NCBI GenBank assembly: GCA_029582165.1
Contig: CM055877.1
Span: 34,603,249-34,667,248, forward strand
Reading direction: 5' to 3'
DNA: 64,000 bases
Origin: Portulaca oleracea
Lineage: Eukaryota > Streptophyta > Magnoliopsida > Caryophyllales > Portulacaceae
This document shows positions 24,939 to 35,734 of the stretch, one piece after another. Every line of letters begins with the position of its first letter. Positions within the stretch are counted from its first letter, which is position 1. A model generated the notes under the pieces. The model was given only the letters and a program-made list of their open reading frames with translations. It had not been told where the DNA came from and did not search any database. The position numbers and the translations under genes were made by a program.

Positions 24939-27900
24939 CATCATCATCCATACACCTCATCATACCTTTCAACCTTCAATAACCCTTCCCATCTTTTAAT
25001 GACCGTCCATTACCCATATATGAACCCTTCAAGCCTTCATAACTGTCTTTTTGAACCATTCAGCTCTCCTTGCGGCACTAACCCTTCAAAGTTGCGCTTA
25101 AAGAACTACTACTAGCCTGGTTCAATCTTGTATACGAAGGAAAACCTCTTCGAGACCCGACCCAGTTTTTTTCACTTTAGAGAATTTCGTTGTTTAATAA
25201 ATCGGTCTTTGAGAGAATAAAAAGCAAGTCCGAAAACCCACTTAGGCGAGCTAGGCAAAATGAGAGGAAACCTTAGATTCTATCACTACCATCAAGCTTC
25301 CATTTTCTTTCGTCACACTTGGACATCATTCCATCAACCATATTCCAACCTTTCCCAAGAGATGATATCTATCCTTTTTGACCATCTCTCCTCCCTTTTT
25401 AAGACACGATCATCCTTAAATGTCTCTTTATCCCATTTGAAAATAAACCCTTATATACCATCTCTTTCAAGACACGGACATTCTTAAGTGTCTCTTTAGC
25501 CCATTCATTAATACATCACCGTCTTCCATTTCTTTCACCAAACACTTTCTAACCAACCTTATCAAGTCTTTTAATCTCATCTCACCCTTTTGTGGGCGTT
25601 TTTAGCTCGATCATTAATGCAAGTATGAAGCTCTGTTTTTCATGCCCACTCTCAGCAAACACAAGTGTGGCTCACTTCTCAGCAAGAGCAAAAGCCATCC
25701 ACATGAGATCGACAGCTAACTGGCAACTATATGTTCATGAACAGACTCAAAAATGAGCTACTCTAAATTGGGGGCTCGCGCTACCTTTGTGACATCATTC
25801 AAGACATTCACCGGAGATAGTTTCTAAGAGGGATACCTACCCCTATCCTACAAGGTCCTGCATCTACATAGTGGTTTCAAAAGAAAAGAAAGAAGAAAAA
25901 AAAAGAAAAAAAAAAGAAGAAAAAAAATGAAAGAAAAAAAAAGAAGAAAAAATGAAAAAAGAAAAAAGAAAAAAAAGAAAAGAAAAAAGAAAAAAAAGAG
26001 AGGCTAACTTGAAAACCATTTGGGCAAGTTAGGCAAAAGGAGAGATTGAGACTCACGACTAAGGACATACTTCCATCACTGCAACATAAGAAGCAATGTT
26101 TCCTTCTATTCCATGATCTTCGTGCATCATATCGTCCACATCAAACTGGGGGCTTCCAAATTTCTAAGGTGCCCTCTAAATAAGGACAATGCCAACCAGA
26201 GTCTACATTAAACTGGGGGCTTACAAACTCCTAATATGTCCTCCCAGGGCATAACAACGTCATCAATGTTCTACGCCAAATAGGGGGCTTGTCATGCATA
26301 GACTTGCAAGCAATCGAGCTCATTTGCATGAGCATTCAAGATCCACATCTTTCAGGCCTAACGCCTCCATTACCATTCCTTGTCCCATGGACCGAATGTT
26401 CCGCATCCTGAATTTTCATGAGATTCCCCGCAAGTGGCCTTGACCCTTAGGAAATCGTTGTCTTATGAAGTCATTGTCCAAGAAAAGTGTTGGCTTAAAA
26501 ATGCATTGTCTTAGAAAATCGTTGTTTAAATATGGAGTTGGGGGGTTACCTGCATATAGAGTTGCATGTATAGGAGCATAAAGCATCATACGTGTGTCTT
26601 GTCTAAGCATAATAATATAAAGATGCATTGTTTGTGCAAGAGTCTAGTAGATCATTTGCATACATACTTGCATATTGAAAAGAAAAAAGAAACAGCAAAG
26701 CAGCGCTAGAACGCAACACTGAGGCCTGGTTAAGCCCGTATCCCACCTCATTTAGACCGGTCGACATGGTTTCCAATCACTAAAGAGGAAGATTAGAGAA
26801 ACTTCCAATCCAACTTCAGTAGGTCAAGTCAGCATCTAGTCAAGTCATGTATCATTAGCCAAACACGAATGGCGCCTATCAGACACGAATGATGGGATCA
26901 TCTTTCGCGAGACATGAATGGCATTTGTCTGACACAAAGGACAAAATCTTCATCAATGACTGATACGGATCAACGATCGGGAGAAATTCAAGGATCCCTT
27001 TCCCCTAGTGAGATTCTAAAGGCAGCATATATGCGCTTGATGCAAAATTTAAAGTACCACTCTACTTTAAATCCAACTTAAAGTGTTGAAACAAGTAGTA
27101 GCATGCAAGTCGTCTCAACAACAACATGCTATAAAAATAAACTTGTAGAAGAAATAAAGCATACCGAGGTGTAGGAACGAAGGGCGACGCATGCTCATCT
27201 TGTCGGAAAACCAATTGTACCAGCATGAATTCCCTACTGGGATGTTCCGTCTGTATCGTCTTCCTAGACTGATGGCAGAGAGGCACGTCTGCGTCCTAAT
27301 CTCGGAAAATTCATCTTTTTGCGATGAAAATGAAAATACCCAAAAGACCTTTAACAGAGAGAATAAGAAAGCGAAGCAGGTTAAGTTTGAATGAGAAGCA
27401 GTGAAGAATATCGTAGCTAGAAACTCAAATTTCTAATCACAAGAGTTTGGTTCACACAACCATGTGCCATGCGCTCATTTTTCTAGGCTCAAGCCTGATC
27501 ACCTTTGATCATCGACATCAAAAATTCCATCATCATCAAAAAAGAGCAAAAGCAGCGTCGCCAATCGGTGTAACACCCCAATCCTGAGCCATCGGCATCG
27601 CGTCCGATGAAGTTTCAAACCACTAAGGGGATCGAAATCGTTATCGATGCAGTCCCTCGAGCCATCGGCATCGTGCCCAATGAAGTCTCAATATCTGAGC
27701 CACCGGTATCGCGCCCAGTGAAGTCTCGACCATTAGGGCCATCGGCATCGCGCCCAGTGAAGTAACTCGGCATCAAAAATGCCATCATCAACATCAATCT
27801 CCTAGAGGCATCGACATCGCGTCTGGTGAAGTCTGCCCAACAAGTAAGGTGTCAATCGCGCCTGAGAACTCCTATCGACGCAAGTTCGCCAACCGTGACA

Positions 27901-28070
27901 CAAGACATAGCTTCAAAATGTCAGCCCACACCTTAAAGTAGGGATGCCTTCAGCACCAGAGATCACTTTGAGTAGGACGTCATCAAACGTCCAAGATCAC
28001 TTCAAGTAGGGCGTCATCCATAAGATCACCGTACGATACGTAAAAACTCATCAATAGTCAAGTACAGCAT
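24939..28070 (+). repeat. Large tandem unit 4
   Basis: Collinear with the others but about 400 bp shorter: the block matching 13500-14040 is missing, and the join lies near 27510. Purine tract at 25875-26000. The CACTA site is empty (near 27906). The unit fades into the unique sequence before the right LTR. Confidence 0.8.
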
Positions 28071-28264
28071 CATATGTGCTCGAGATCACCCCAACAGAGG
28101 CGCATGCTGCCCACAACAGCGATGCAGGACTCAACTTCCAAGCATCACCACTGGCTTTGTATTCCAAAGTCATATCCCCAGGCTTTGCATTCTAAAGTCA
28201 TATCTCGACCGGTATCTATAAAATCAAGACTATCTTGATTTTCGTCCTATCCTCGAACTTAATC

Positions 28265-28279
28265 AAAGTGGGGGCTCTC
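28265..28279 (+). promoter_or_regulatory. Polypurine tract of the Tat/Ogre-like element
   Basis: AAAGTGGGGGCTCTC lies directly before the right LTR start, the expected place and composition for the plus-strand primer. Confidence 0.7.
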
Positions 28280-28966
28280 TGTAGACACCGAGATTTGACA
28301 CATAAATATATAGCATTCCCATATAAAAATGAAGCAGAAATAAAGAAGAAAATGCCGGTCAATAAGCTATTTCAGACACCAAATTTTAGCATAGATTTTA
28401 TGTACTTTTAAATTGTTCTTTCTTTTTATGTGTTTTAGTTTGAAAATTAGGAAATAAGAAAACAAGGGAAGCCAAAGCCAAAGCCGAAGCCAGAAGACTC
28501 GCATGCATGCACTCTACGTGCGCTAGTTTACATGGAAATTGCATGAACAACTTTTATGTAAACGTGATGATTAAACCCTAACCATGCATGCCATGCATGA
28601 GCTACGTAAAAGTACATGCGAATGCCACAAGAGGTCTGAAGATCAAATCCTCCCAAAAAAACGCAAAAAACCTCTCAAAAGAGCGCATCGCAAATACTAT
28701 TTCCTTCTAGTGTGAACAACTCACCTCGATGTCAATCCTTTCACACCATCACCGTCCGATGATGCATGGATGGAAGAAGGATTCATCCTCCACATGCTCT
28801 AGGCCGGTCGACCTTGACCACCGACCACATGTGGTCAATTGACCACGAGCTGCCGTCTACTCCAAGTACACCCTCCTCTACCTTGTAATCTGTGCCATGT
28901 TGACTACATGAACCGAGAGCATGTATGTGCATGTATTTGCATGTATCTTTTAAGCCTCCTAAAGCC

Positions 28967-28974
28967 TATAAATA
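28967..28974 (+). promoter_or_regulatory. TATA box of the 3' LTR
   Basis: TATAAATA preceded by AAGCC and followed by ACCCCTCTTG. It lies in the part of the LTR lost from the left copy, so the 5' LTR would have no core promoter. Confidence 0.6.
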
Positions 28975-30284
28975 ACCCCTCTTGTTGTAGCCAAACTCAC
29001 TCATTCATTCACTCATTCTTCCCCCTACACTCTCATTAATCCATCCTCTCTTTCTCTCATCATCTCTCTAATCTCTACTCTACTATCATCATTCTACCAC
29101 CACTCTTATCATCCTTCCACCATTATCTTACGATCCAATACTCTATATATCCATCCTCCCAAACCTCTAATCCATACTCTCATACTTTCTCCCACCATCC
29201 TCACATAAATCTCCCATAAAGCCTCCCAAAAAATCACAAAACTATACTAAAAACTCACAAAAAGAGCTCCTTTTCCCTATCATTCTCCTATCCTTTTCCA
29301 TCACTTTACTACCACCATAATCTCCATTTATCCACCTTCTTAAACCTCTAAATATTCATCTTCATATTATCCCTCTTATCCCTACACAAACACCACAAAA
29401 TCTCACAAAAGAGCCTTTCTTCCTATCCTTTTTTCGTACCCTTTTTCCTATCATCTTCATCTCTAATCTCTACCATATTCTTACCATCATAATCTTCATC
29501 TTCCTACACTTATATCCATTCTGATTCTATCTTCCATAAAGTCTCTAAAAGCCCCACAAAAAGGCTAACCTTTCTACTACCCAAAACACCACGAAAGAGC
29601 CTTTTTCCTACCCTTTTCTCACCCCCGTTTGGTACCATTTTGGCATCTTCAAGAAAAGTATTCAAGGCTTTCAAAGGCATTCAAAGAGGCTTGGCGAGAC
29701 TTCCCTCTAAAAAAGCACAATGTAAGCTCTTATGTGTTTCTTCCTTATGTAAATAAAGTGTACATGTTGTACTTTCTTCTATTCTTATTTTTGCATGTTT
29801 CATGAAGTAATTCTATAAAGTTCTTATTTACCTCTCTTCCAAATTTTATAAAAGCATACTTAAAACTTTTAGAGAGTCTTTCCTTTTGTGAGAGGCGAAT
29901 TCTTAAAGTTCCTACTTTTCGAGTTCGTAGCCTACCCCCGGATCCATTCATGGGTTTCGCAGGTGGAGTATTTCTTGTTTTCTCTTTGGTTTTTCTTGGC
30001 TTTACTCTTAAAAGTCAGTTGGCGACTCCCATTTCGAACTAAAAGTACATCGGGTTGCATAAACTATGGTAAAACATGGTTTTACAATGTGCCGATGCAA
30101 CTTTAAGGCATTTTCTTTATGTTATTCTAAATAATACTTGCATAAATTGCTTTCTTCCGAGCGAACATTTGAATGAGCAAATTGGGTTAAATTGAAAAGA
30201 GTTTGGAAGAAGTGGATGTTCACTCTTAAAGGTTTAATTCCAATGTCTCATAAAATGCACAAGTAAAGAGAGTGATTTTACAAA

Positions 30285-31266
30285 GGGAAATTGGATTTTA
30301 ACAATACAAACTTTTCGCCATATAAGACTCAATAATACAAACTTTTGATTTGGTAATTAATAATATGAACTTGGTCCCGCGGCGAAGGCACGCAACTGGT
30401 TGTTTTGACTTTGTCACGTCATCCGCGTTGATTTAAAATATAATATTAACTTTTACCTATGTTGCCATGAATAATACGAACTTTTTTCTCTCTCTAAAAA
30501 TCTCAGATCCCATTTTTACTTCTTCATCTTCTTCAATCTTCCCCCTCCCCATTCTGAGAAAACCCCATAAAACCAGAAAACCCCTCTCTCTCTTCCTTCC
30601 TCTATGCCACTAAAAGCTGGGAAGGATGCATACGGTGCTTTACTTGGCGCTTGCAGGATACATGGTAACATTGAGGTCGCAGAAGTAGCATCAAAAAAGT
30701 TGTTTGATTTGGACCCTCAAAATGCAGGACGGTATCTTATCTTGGTTAAGATGTACAAAAATGCAGGGCGGTACGAAGATACAACACGGTTGCGGAAAGC
30801 CATGAGAGAGAAGAATATTCTGAGACTAGTTAGTTACAGTGCAATAGAGGTTGATTATACTTTTCATACATTCCGAGTGTAAGAGGAAGGGGGGAGAGAG
30901 AGAGAGGTTTTTTGAGTTTTTTGGGGTTTTCTAGGAATGGGAAGGGGAGGATTGAAGAAGATGAAGAAGTAAAAATGGGATCTGAGATTTTTGAGAGAGA
31001 AAAAAGTTCGTATTATTCAGAGTAACATAGGTAAAAGTTTGTATTATTTTTTAAGTTAACGTAGATGATGTGGCAAAGTCAAAACAACCAGGTGCGTGCC
31101 TTCGTCGCCACGTCAGACCGCCACCGAGTTAAGTTCAACTTAACTCGGAGACGTACTGTTGGGGGCAACAGCGGGTCAAAGTTTGTATTATTAATCACCA
31201 AATCAAAAGTTCGTATTATTAAGTTTTATATGACTAAAAGTTCGTATTATTAAAATCCAATTTCCC
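30285..31266 (+). mobile_element. Pack-MULE (Mutator-like) with long terminal inverted repeats
   Basis: A perfect 9-bp target duplication TTTTACAAA flanks it (30276-30284, 31267-31275), and the left LTR copy holds the single-copy empty site. Terminal inverted repeats start GGGAAATTGG and extend about 300 bp inward on each side, to roughly 30600 and 30885, with an extra segment in the right arm near 31120-31180. A 9-bp duplication plus long inverted repeats is diagnostic of Mutator-like elements. The centre holds a PPR gene fragment and no transposase. Confidence 0.9.
30604..30882 (+). pseudogene. Captured PPR protein C-terminal fragment inside the Pack-MULE
   Basis: A 92-residue frame with YGALLGACRIHGNIEVAE, LFDLDPQNAGRYLIL and YEDTTRLRKAMREKN. 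This is the hallmark of the last repeats and E-type extension of plant PLS-class pentatricopeptide repeat proteins, which act in organelle RNA editing. Only about 2-3 helical repeats are present, without a transit peptide or full repeat tract. The frame is open across the whole space between the inverted repeats and starts at the ATG next to the left repeat. Transcription could make a chimeric RNA, but independent PPR function is very unlikely. Confidence 0.85.
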
Positions 31267-31410
31267 TTTTACAAATATTATTCCTGAAATGTGTAATTAA
31301 AATTCCTTAAAGGGTCTTTTTCAAAGGTTCAAACCCAAGCACAAATCACCAAATCACACCCTAATCCACGTGGACGTTTGGAAGCCCGAACGGTGAGGAA
31401 AAATGTCCAC

Positions 31411-31926
31411 GGCGAATGAAGAGGATGACATTGTGACACAGAAGGTTGTTTATAAATGAAAACAAATCAAATGGCAGCATTGTCATATGATTGGGCATGA
31501 GGAGAAGGAATGTAGGAAAAAGGAAAAGAATGTTCATGCCTCCAAGGATGACACTCGTAGACCTAGACAAGAATCGAGACAAAAGAAGATAGTTGAGAGG
31601 GAAATTGACGAGGATGGTTTCATCATGCCTAGCAGGGTATCTAAGGCTCCATGGCCAGTATGCACACATCGACATCAGAATGACACATGCAATAGGAAAG
31701 GGGTGAGTACACTAATAGCTAATAAGTATAAGGTCTTAGCAATGGATCAAGCAGAAGTTGGAATAGATAGAGAGGAAGAGGAGGATTAGGATACGGGGAG
31801 CTCCTCTCACTCTCAATGACAGTCATGGCATGGAATATTAGGGGTCTTAGTGACCCCACCAAACAGGAAGATGTCATTGTCTTCCTGAGGAAGTGCAAGG
31901 CTAATATTATGTCTTATGGAAACTAA
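31411..31926 (+). pseudogene. LINE-1 piece A: ORF1 tail and endonuclease start
   Basis: First of five pieces of one plus-strand L1-type LINE. The ORF1 zinc knuckle reads CHMIGHEEKEC, with the first Cys replaced by Trp and a stop five codons upstream of it. The ORF continues to the acidic end near 31789. The apurinic endonuclease starts at 31825 with MAWNIRGLSDPTKQEDVIVF and breaks at the codons for METK, where a CACTA is inserted. The piece abuts the end of the Tat/Ogre-like LTR, so its 5' part is missing. Confidence 0.85.
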
Positions 31927-32260
31927 CACTACAACAGAACAGGCCTAAGGCGACCGCTACTATCGGTCGCAAAATGGCTTTATCGGTCGCTGCAGAGTGC
32001 GGCGTCGATATCGGACCGATACGACGGCCGAATATCCGTCGTTTAGCGAACTGAGCGACCGATACGTATCGGTCGCCAAACATGCGACCGATATTTGGAT
32101 TGGCGACCGATACGTATCGGTCGCTGATTATCGGTCGCCTGCTTAGCGGCCGATACGGTATCAATCGCTACTTATCAATCGCGAATTTAGCGACTGATAC
32201 GGTATCGGTCGCTATTTATCAATCGCAAAATAGCGACTAATAACCATGATCGATATGTAC
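31927..32260. repeat. Left subterminal repeat region of the CACTA
   Basis: Many copies of the 10-mer GCGACCGATA and its complement, in both orientations, often paired as short dyads around ACGTATCGGTCGC. In En/Spm such subterminal words are bound by the TNPA protein. The same word family fills the right end (41950-42220). Confidence 0.85.
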
Positions 32261-32599
32261 GATCAGATTACAATTTAAATTTTTTTTAAAATATTCTGGA
32301 TTAAATCGAATAGGTTATAACCATACTGTATTTGTCGACATGTCGGTCGCTGCTATTATTATATTATCCATATATATATATATATACATATATATATCAA
32401 CCGCTTAGTTTTTCCCCTGTCTATTTCAAACATAACATACTAAACATATATAATATTAAACCAATAACATACTAAACATATATAATATTAAACCATTAAT
32501 GCATAACTAAAAGTTCATATATATATATAATAGCTAAAAGTTCATAACTAAAATTCAATCTAAGTTTATAACTAAAACACAACTTAAAAGTGCATAAGT

Positions 32600-35560
32600 T
32601 CAAGGTTGGGGAGGGAATTGCGGGGATCCTGATAAGTTTAGATATTGAGATGGGGACGAAGAACTACCGCCTTGTTGTTGAGTTTGGTAAACTTGTGTCA
32701 ATTGACTTTGAATCTGTGAGATGGCGGATGTGTGAACAGCAAGTTGATCCCGCATAATAGCATCAGTGGACGAAGATGCGCAGGGATGCCTCGAAGAAGA
32801 AGAATTGCCCTGGGTATGGGGTGGAGTATCATAGAAGTGCGAGGTCGCACTCCCAAGACCATAGACAGCATGGTCTTTGGGTTTGTACCCCCCTGCCAGT
32901 TGCAAGTACAACTCCCTAGCTTCCGGAGAGTTCTCAATTATGCCACGCTCCTTACACTTTTGGCGAAAAGTTGCGTGCAATGATTCATACATAAGTAGCG
33001 AAAAGTTGCCTGCAATCATTCATACAATCCAAACACAACCTAAACCATTCAAGGCCACACGCCGGAGTTCAAATACAATGCAAACACAACCTAGACTATT
33101 CACGGCCACACGCCGGAGTTCAAATACAATGCAAACACACATAAAACCTGCACGGCCACACGCCGGAGTTCAAATACAATCCAAACACAACCTAAACCAT
33201 TCACGGCCACACGCCGGAGTTCAAATACAATGCAAACACAACCTAAACTATTCACGGCCACACGCCGGAGTTCAAATACAATGCAAACACACATAAAACC
33301 TGCACGGCCACACGCCGGAGTTCAAATACAATCCAAACACAACCTAAACCATTCACGGCCACATGCCGGAGTTCAAATACAATGCAAACACAACCTAAAC
33401 TAATCACGGCCACACGCCGGAGTTCAAATACAATGCAAACACACATAAAACATGCACGGCCACACGCCGGAGTTCAAATACAATCCAAACATACATAAAC
33501 CATTCACGGCCACACGCCGGAGTTCAAATACAATCCAAACACACAGAAAACATGCACGGCCACACGCCGGAGTTCAAATACAATCCAAACACACATAAAC
33601 CATTCACGGCCACACGCCGGAGTTCAAATACAATCCAAACACACATAAAACATGCACGGCCACACGCCGGAGTTCAAATACAATTTAAACACAACCTAAA
33701 CCATTCACGGCCACACGCCGGAGTTCAAATACAATCCAAACACATATAAAAGATGCACGGCCACACGTCGGAGTTCAAATACAATCCAAACACACAGAAA
33801 ACATGCACGGCCACACACCGGAGTTCAAATACAATCCAAACACACATAAACCTTTCACGGCCACACGCCGGAGTTCAAATACAATCCAAACACACATAAA
33901 ACATGCACGGCCACACGTCGGAGTTCAAATACAATCCAAACACAACCTATACCATTCACGGCCACACGCCGGAGTTGAAATACAATCCAAACACATATAA
34001 AACATGCACGGCCACACGCCGGAGTTCAAATACAATCCAAACACACATAAAACATGCACGGCCACACGCCGGAGTTCAAATACAATCCAAACACAACCTA
34101 AACTATTCACGGCCACACGCCGGAGTTCAAATACAATGCAAACACACATAAAAAATGCACGGCCACACGCCGGAGTTCAAACACAATCCAAACACAACCT
34201 AAACCATTCACGGCCACATGCCGGAGTTCAAATACAATGCAAACACAACCTAAACTATTCACGGCCACACGCCGGAGTTCAAATACAATGCAAACACACA
34301 TAAAACATGCAGGCCACACGCCGGAGTTCAAATACAATGCAAACACACATAAAACATGCACGGCCACACGCCGAAGTTCAAATACAATCCAAACACACAT
34401 AAACCATTCACGGCCACACGCCAGAGTTCAAATACAATCCAAACACACATAAAACATGCACGGCCACACGCCGGAGTTGAAATACAATCCGAAAACACAT
34501 AAAACGTGCACGGCCACACGCCGGAGTTCAAATACAATGCAAACACACATAAACCATTCACGGCCACACGCCGTAGTTCATATACAATATAAACACACAT
34601 AAAACATGCATGGCCACACGCCGGAGTTCAAATACAATTAGTTTATGAATATGTTTAAATGAAACTTACAGCAAGTGTGGCATCATGTTCAGAACTCCAC
34701 TGCGGATTCCCCTCAGCATCTCGCCCACAATGAATGTGAGCGTGGACTTCAGACAGGGTCATGAATGTCCCCCCGACCATCTACAAATTAAGTTAGTAAA
34801 TGCAAACAATTGTTTAGAAAGTTCATGATTGTTAATGCATACATATAACTTTAATTTATTAATTGTGCCAATTTACGATTCACTTGCTTTTTGTAATAAC
34901 ATGCCGCTGAAACCGAGCCCACCCGCGTTTTGCAATTGGCGGAGTTTTCATTGTTCCTGTTTGCTTTGGCGGCATTGGACCGCCGAATGAACTCCTCAGT
35001 CTGGGATTCCGCATCTATTGCATCCCGTTGCTCATCGCTCATGAGTGCAGTCCGTCCTCTTCTTGGTCCCGACCTTGTACCTCGTATCGGACAATTCGTG
35101 TGCCACCCGCTGAACACATCTCTTGTAAATTCTTCATCCCAAACATAATGTCGCTGTATAAAGTAATTTATTAGTGATTAGTTAAACGACTATTACATAA
35201 AAGAAAATTAATAGACCCAATTTGCATAATTACTTACACAGAAATCCAACCACAAATCTGTTTTCTCTTGTTTGGACCACTGGGAAGCAGGCTTTGGATT
35301 TGGGTGGCCACGAAGTTGCCCTCCAACAAACCGTGCTAAACGGGGATCGGCGAACCTATGCAATCGTTATGAAAAAACACAGCTAAAGTTATTAAGACCA
35401 ATGATAAATCACCGTACATATGATTTTATGTGATCATCTTACCAATCCTCCCCCCGTTCAAGTCGTATACGGTTGGGGTATAGAGCAGGGTCGATTGGAG
35501 CTGCATTTTGCCAAACATTATGTGGTTGTCTCCCCCTAATATAATAGTTAATATAAGGTA
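32600..35560 (-). pseudogene. TNPA-like second CACTA gene, multi-exon
   Basis: Exon-like blocks in minus-strand order are: about 35540-35440 (HNVWQNAAPIDPALYPNRIR), 35340-35235 (RFVGGQLRGHPNPKPASQW), 35153-34851 (RRGRTALMSDEQ then GSVSAACYYKK), 34780-34670 (MVGGTFMTLSEVHAHIHC ending in SSEHDATLA before GTAAGT), and 33000-32600 (ATFRQKCKERGI, a Ser-rich stretch, then a Gln-rich tail). This is the plant En/Spm-type accessory transposase family whose members bind subterminal repeats. The last intron contains the 50-bp array. One exon ends in a stop (near 34851), so the gene may be inactive. Exact borders are inferred. Confidence 0.7.
33036..34640. repeat. About 32-copy, ~50-bp tandem array inside the TNPA-like intron
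   Basis: The consensus unit begins GGCCACACGCCGGAGTTCAA and ends in one of three tails: ACATAAAACATGCAC, ACCTAAACCATTCAC or ACATAAACCATTCAC. Units are 50-51 bp. In 33036-33470 the tails follow a three-unit cycle (~152 bp) repeated three times; later they alternate in pairs. Frames cross the whole array on both strands because units lack stops, but they do not encode a real protein. Confidence 0.95.
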
Positions 35561-35734
35561 AAATCAAAACACAAGTTAGTTCCAAACTTATATATATATA
35601 TATATGACTAAAATTGCATGCGTACGAGTAGATTGCATTGGCTTCAACTGAGTACCTAAAAAATATGAACCAAGTTGTGAATATAATAAAAGTTCAATGA
35701 CTAGTAATGAATATTGACATGATAATAGAATTAA

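Larger units (their letters stand above)
3846..31410 (+). mobile_element. Giant Tat/Ogre-like LTR retrotransposon derivative, non-coding
   Basis: Bounded by a 5'-truncated left LTR (3846-4733) and a complete right LTR (28280-31410, including a nested MULE). A primer-binding-site-like motif follows the left LTR and a purine tract precedes the right LTR, so orientation is plus. The right LTR begins TGTAGACACCGAG, as in Tat/Ogre-lineage LTRs. The ~23.5-kb interior has no recognisable gag, protease, reverse transcriptase, RNase H or integrase. It consists of degenerate short and long repeats and four ~3.5-kb units. This is a large retrotransposon derivative that would have depended on proteins supplied in trans. 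The left LTR lacks the part upstream of the point matching 29585, so no target duplication can be read. Confidence 0.8.
28280..31410 (+). mobile_element. 3' LTR of the Tat/Ogre-like element (with nested MULE)
   Basis: Starts TGTAGACACCGAG and ends near AATGTCCAC, where LINE coding sequence begins. About 2.15 kb once the 982-bp MULE and one copy of its target are removed. A TATA box (TATAAATA, 28967-28974) lies about 690 bp in. Pyrimidine- and CCA-rich leader sequence follows. The part from 29585 on matches the truncated left LTR. Confidence 0.85.

Noticed and set aside
4734..28279. Large element as an autonomous retrotransposon
   Set aside because: No gag, protease, RT, RNase H or integrase motif was seen in any frame of the interior.
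30604..30882. PPR frame as a functional host gene
   Set aside because: Only a C-terminal scrap bounded on both sides by Mutator inverted repeats; no transit peptide and too few repeats.
32877..34600. Multiple overlapping open frames on both strands in the 50-bp array
   Set aside because: They are translations of the tandem repeat with no stops in the unit; no composition or context of a real protein.
33036..34640. Regular short repeats resembling a CRISPR array
   Set aside because: The spacers are themselves repeated variants, the array is in an intron of a plant transposon, and no cas genes exist. It is a minisatellite.
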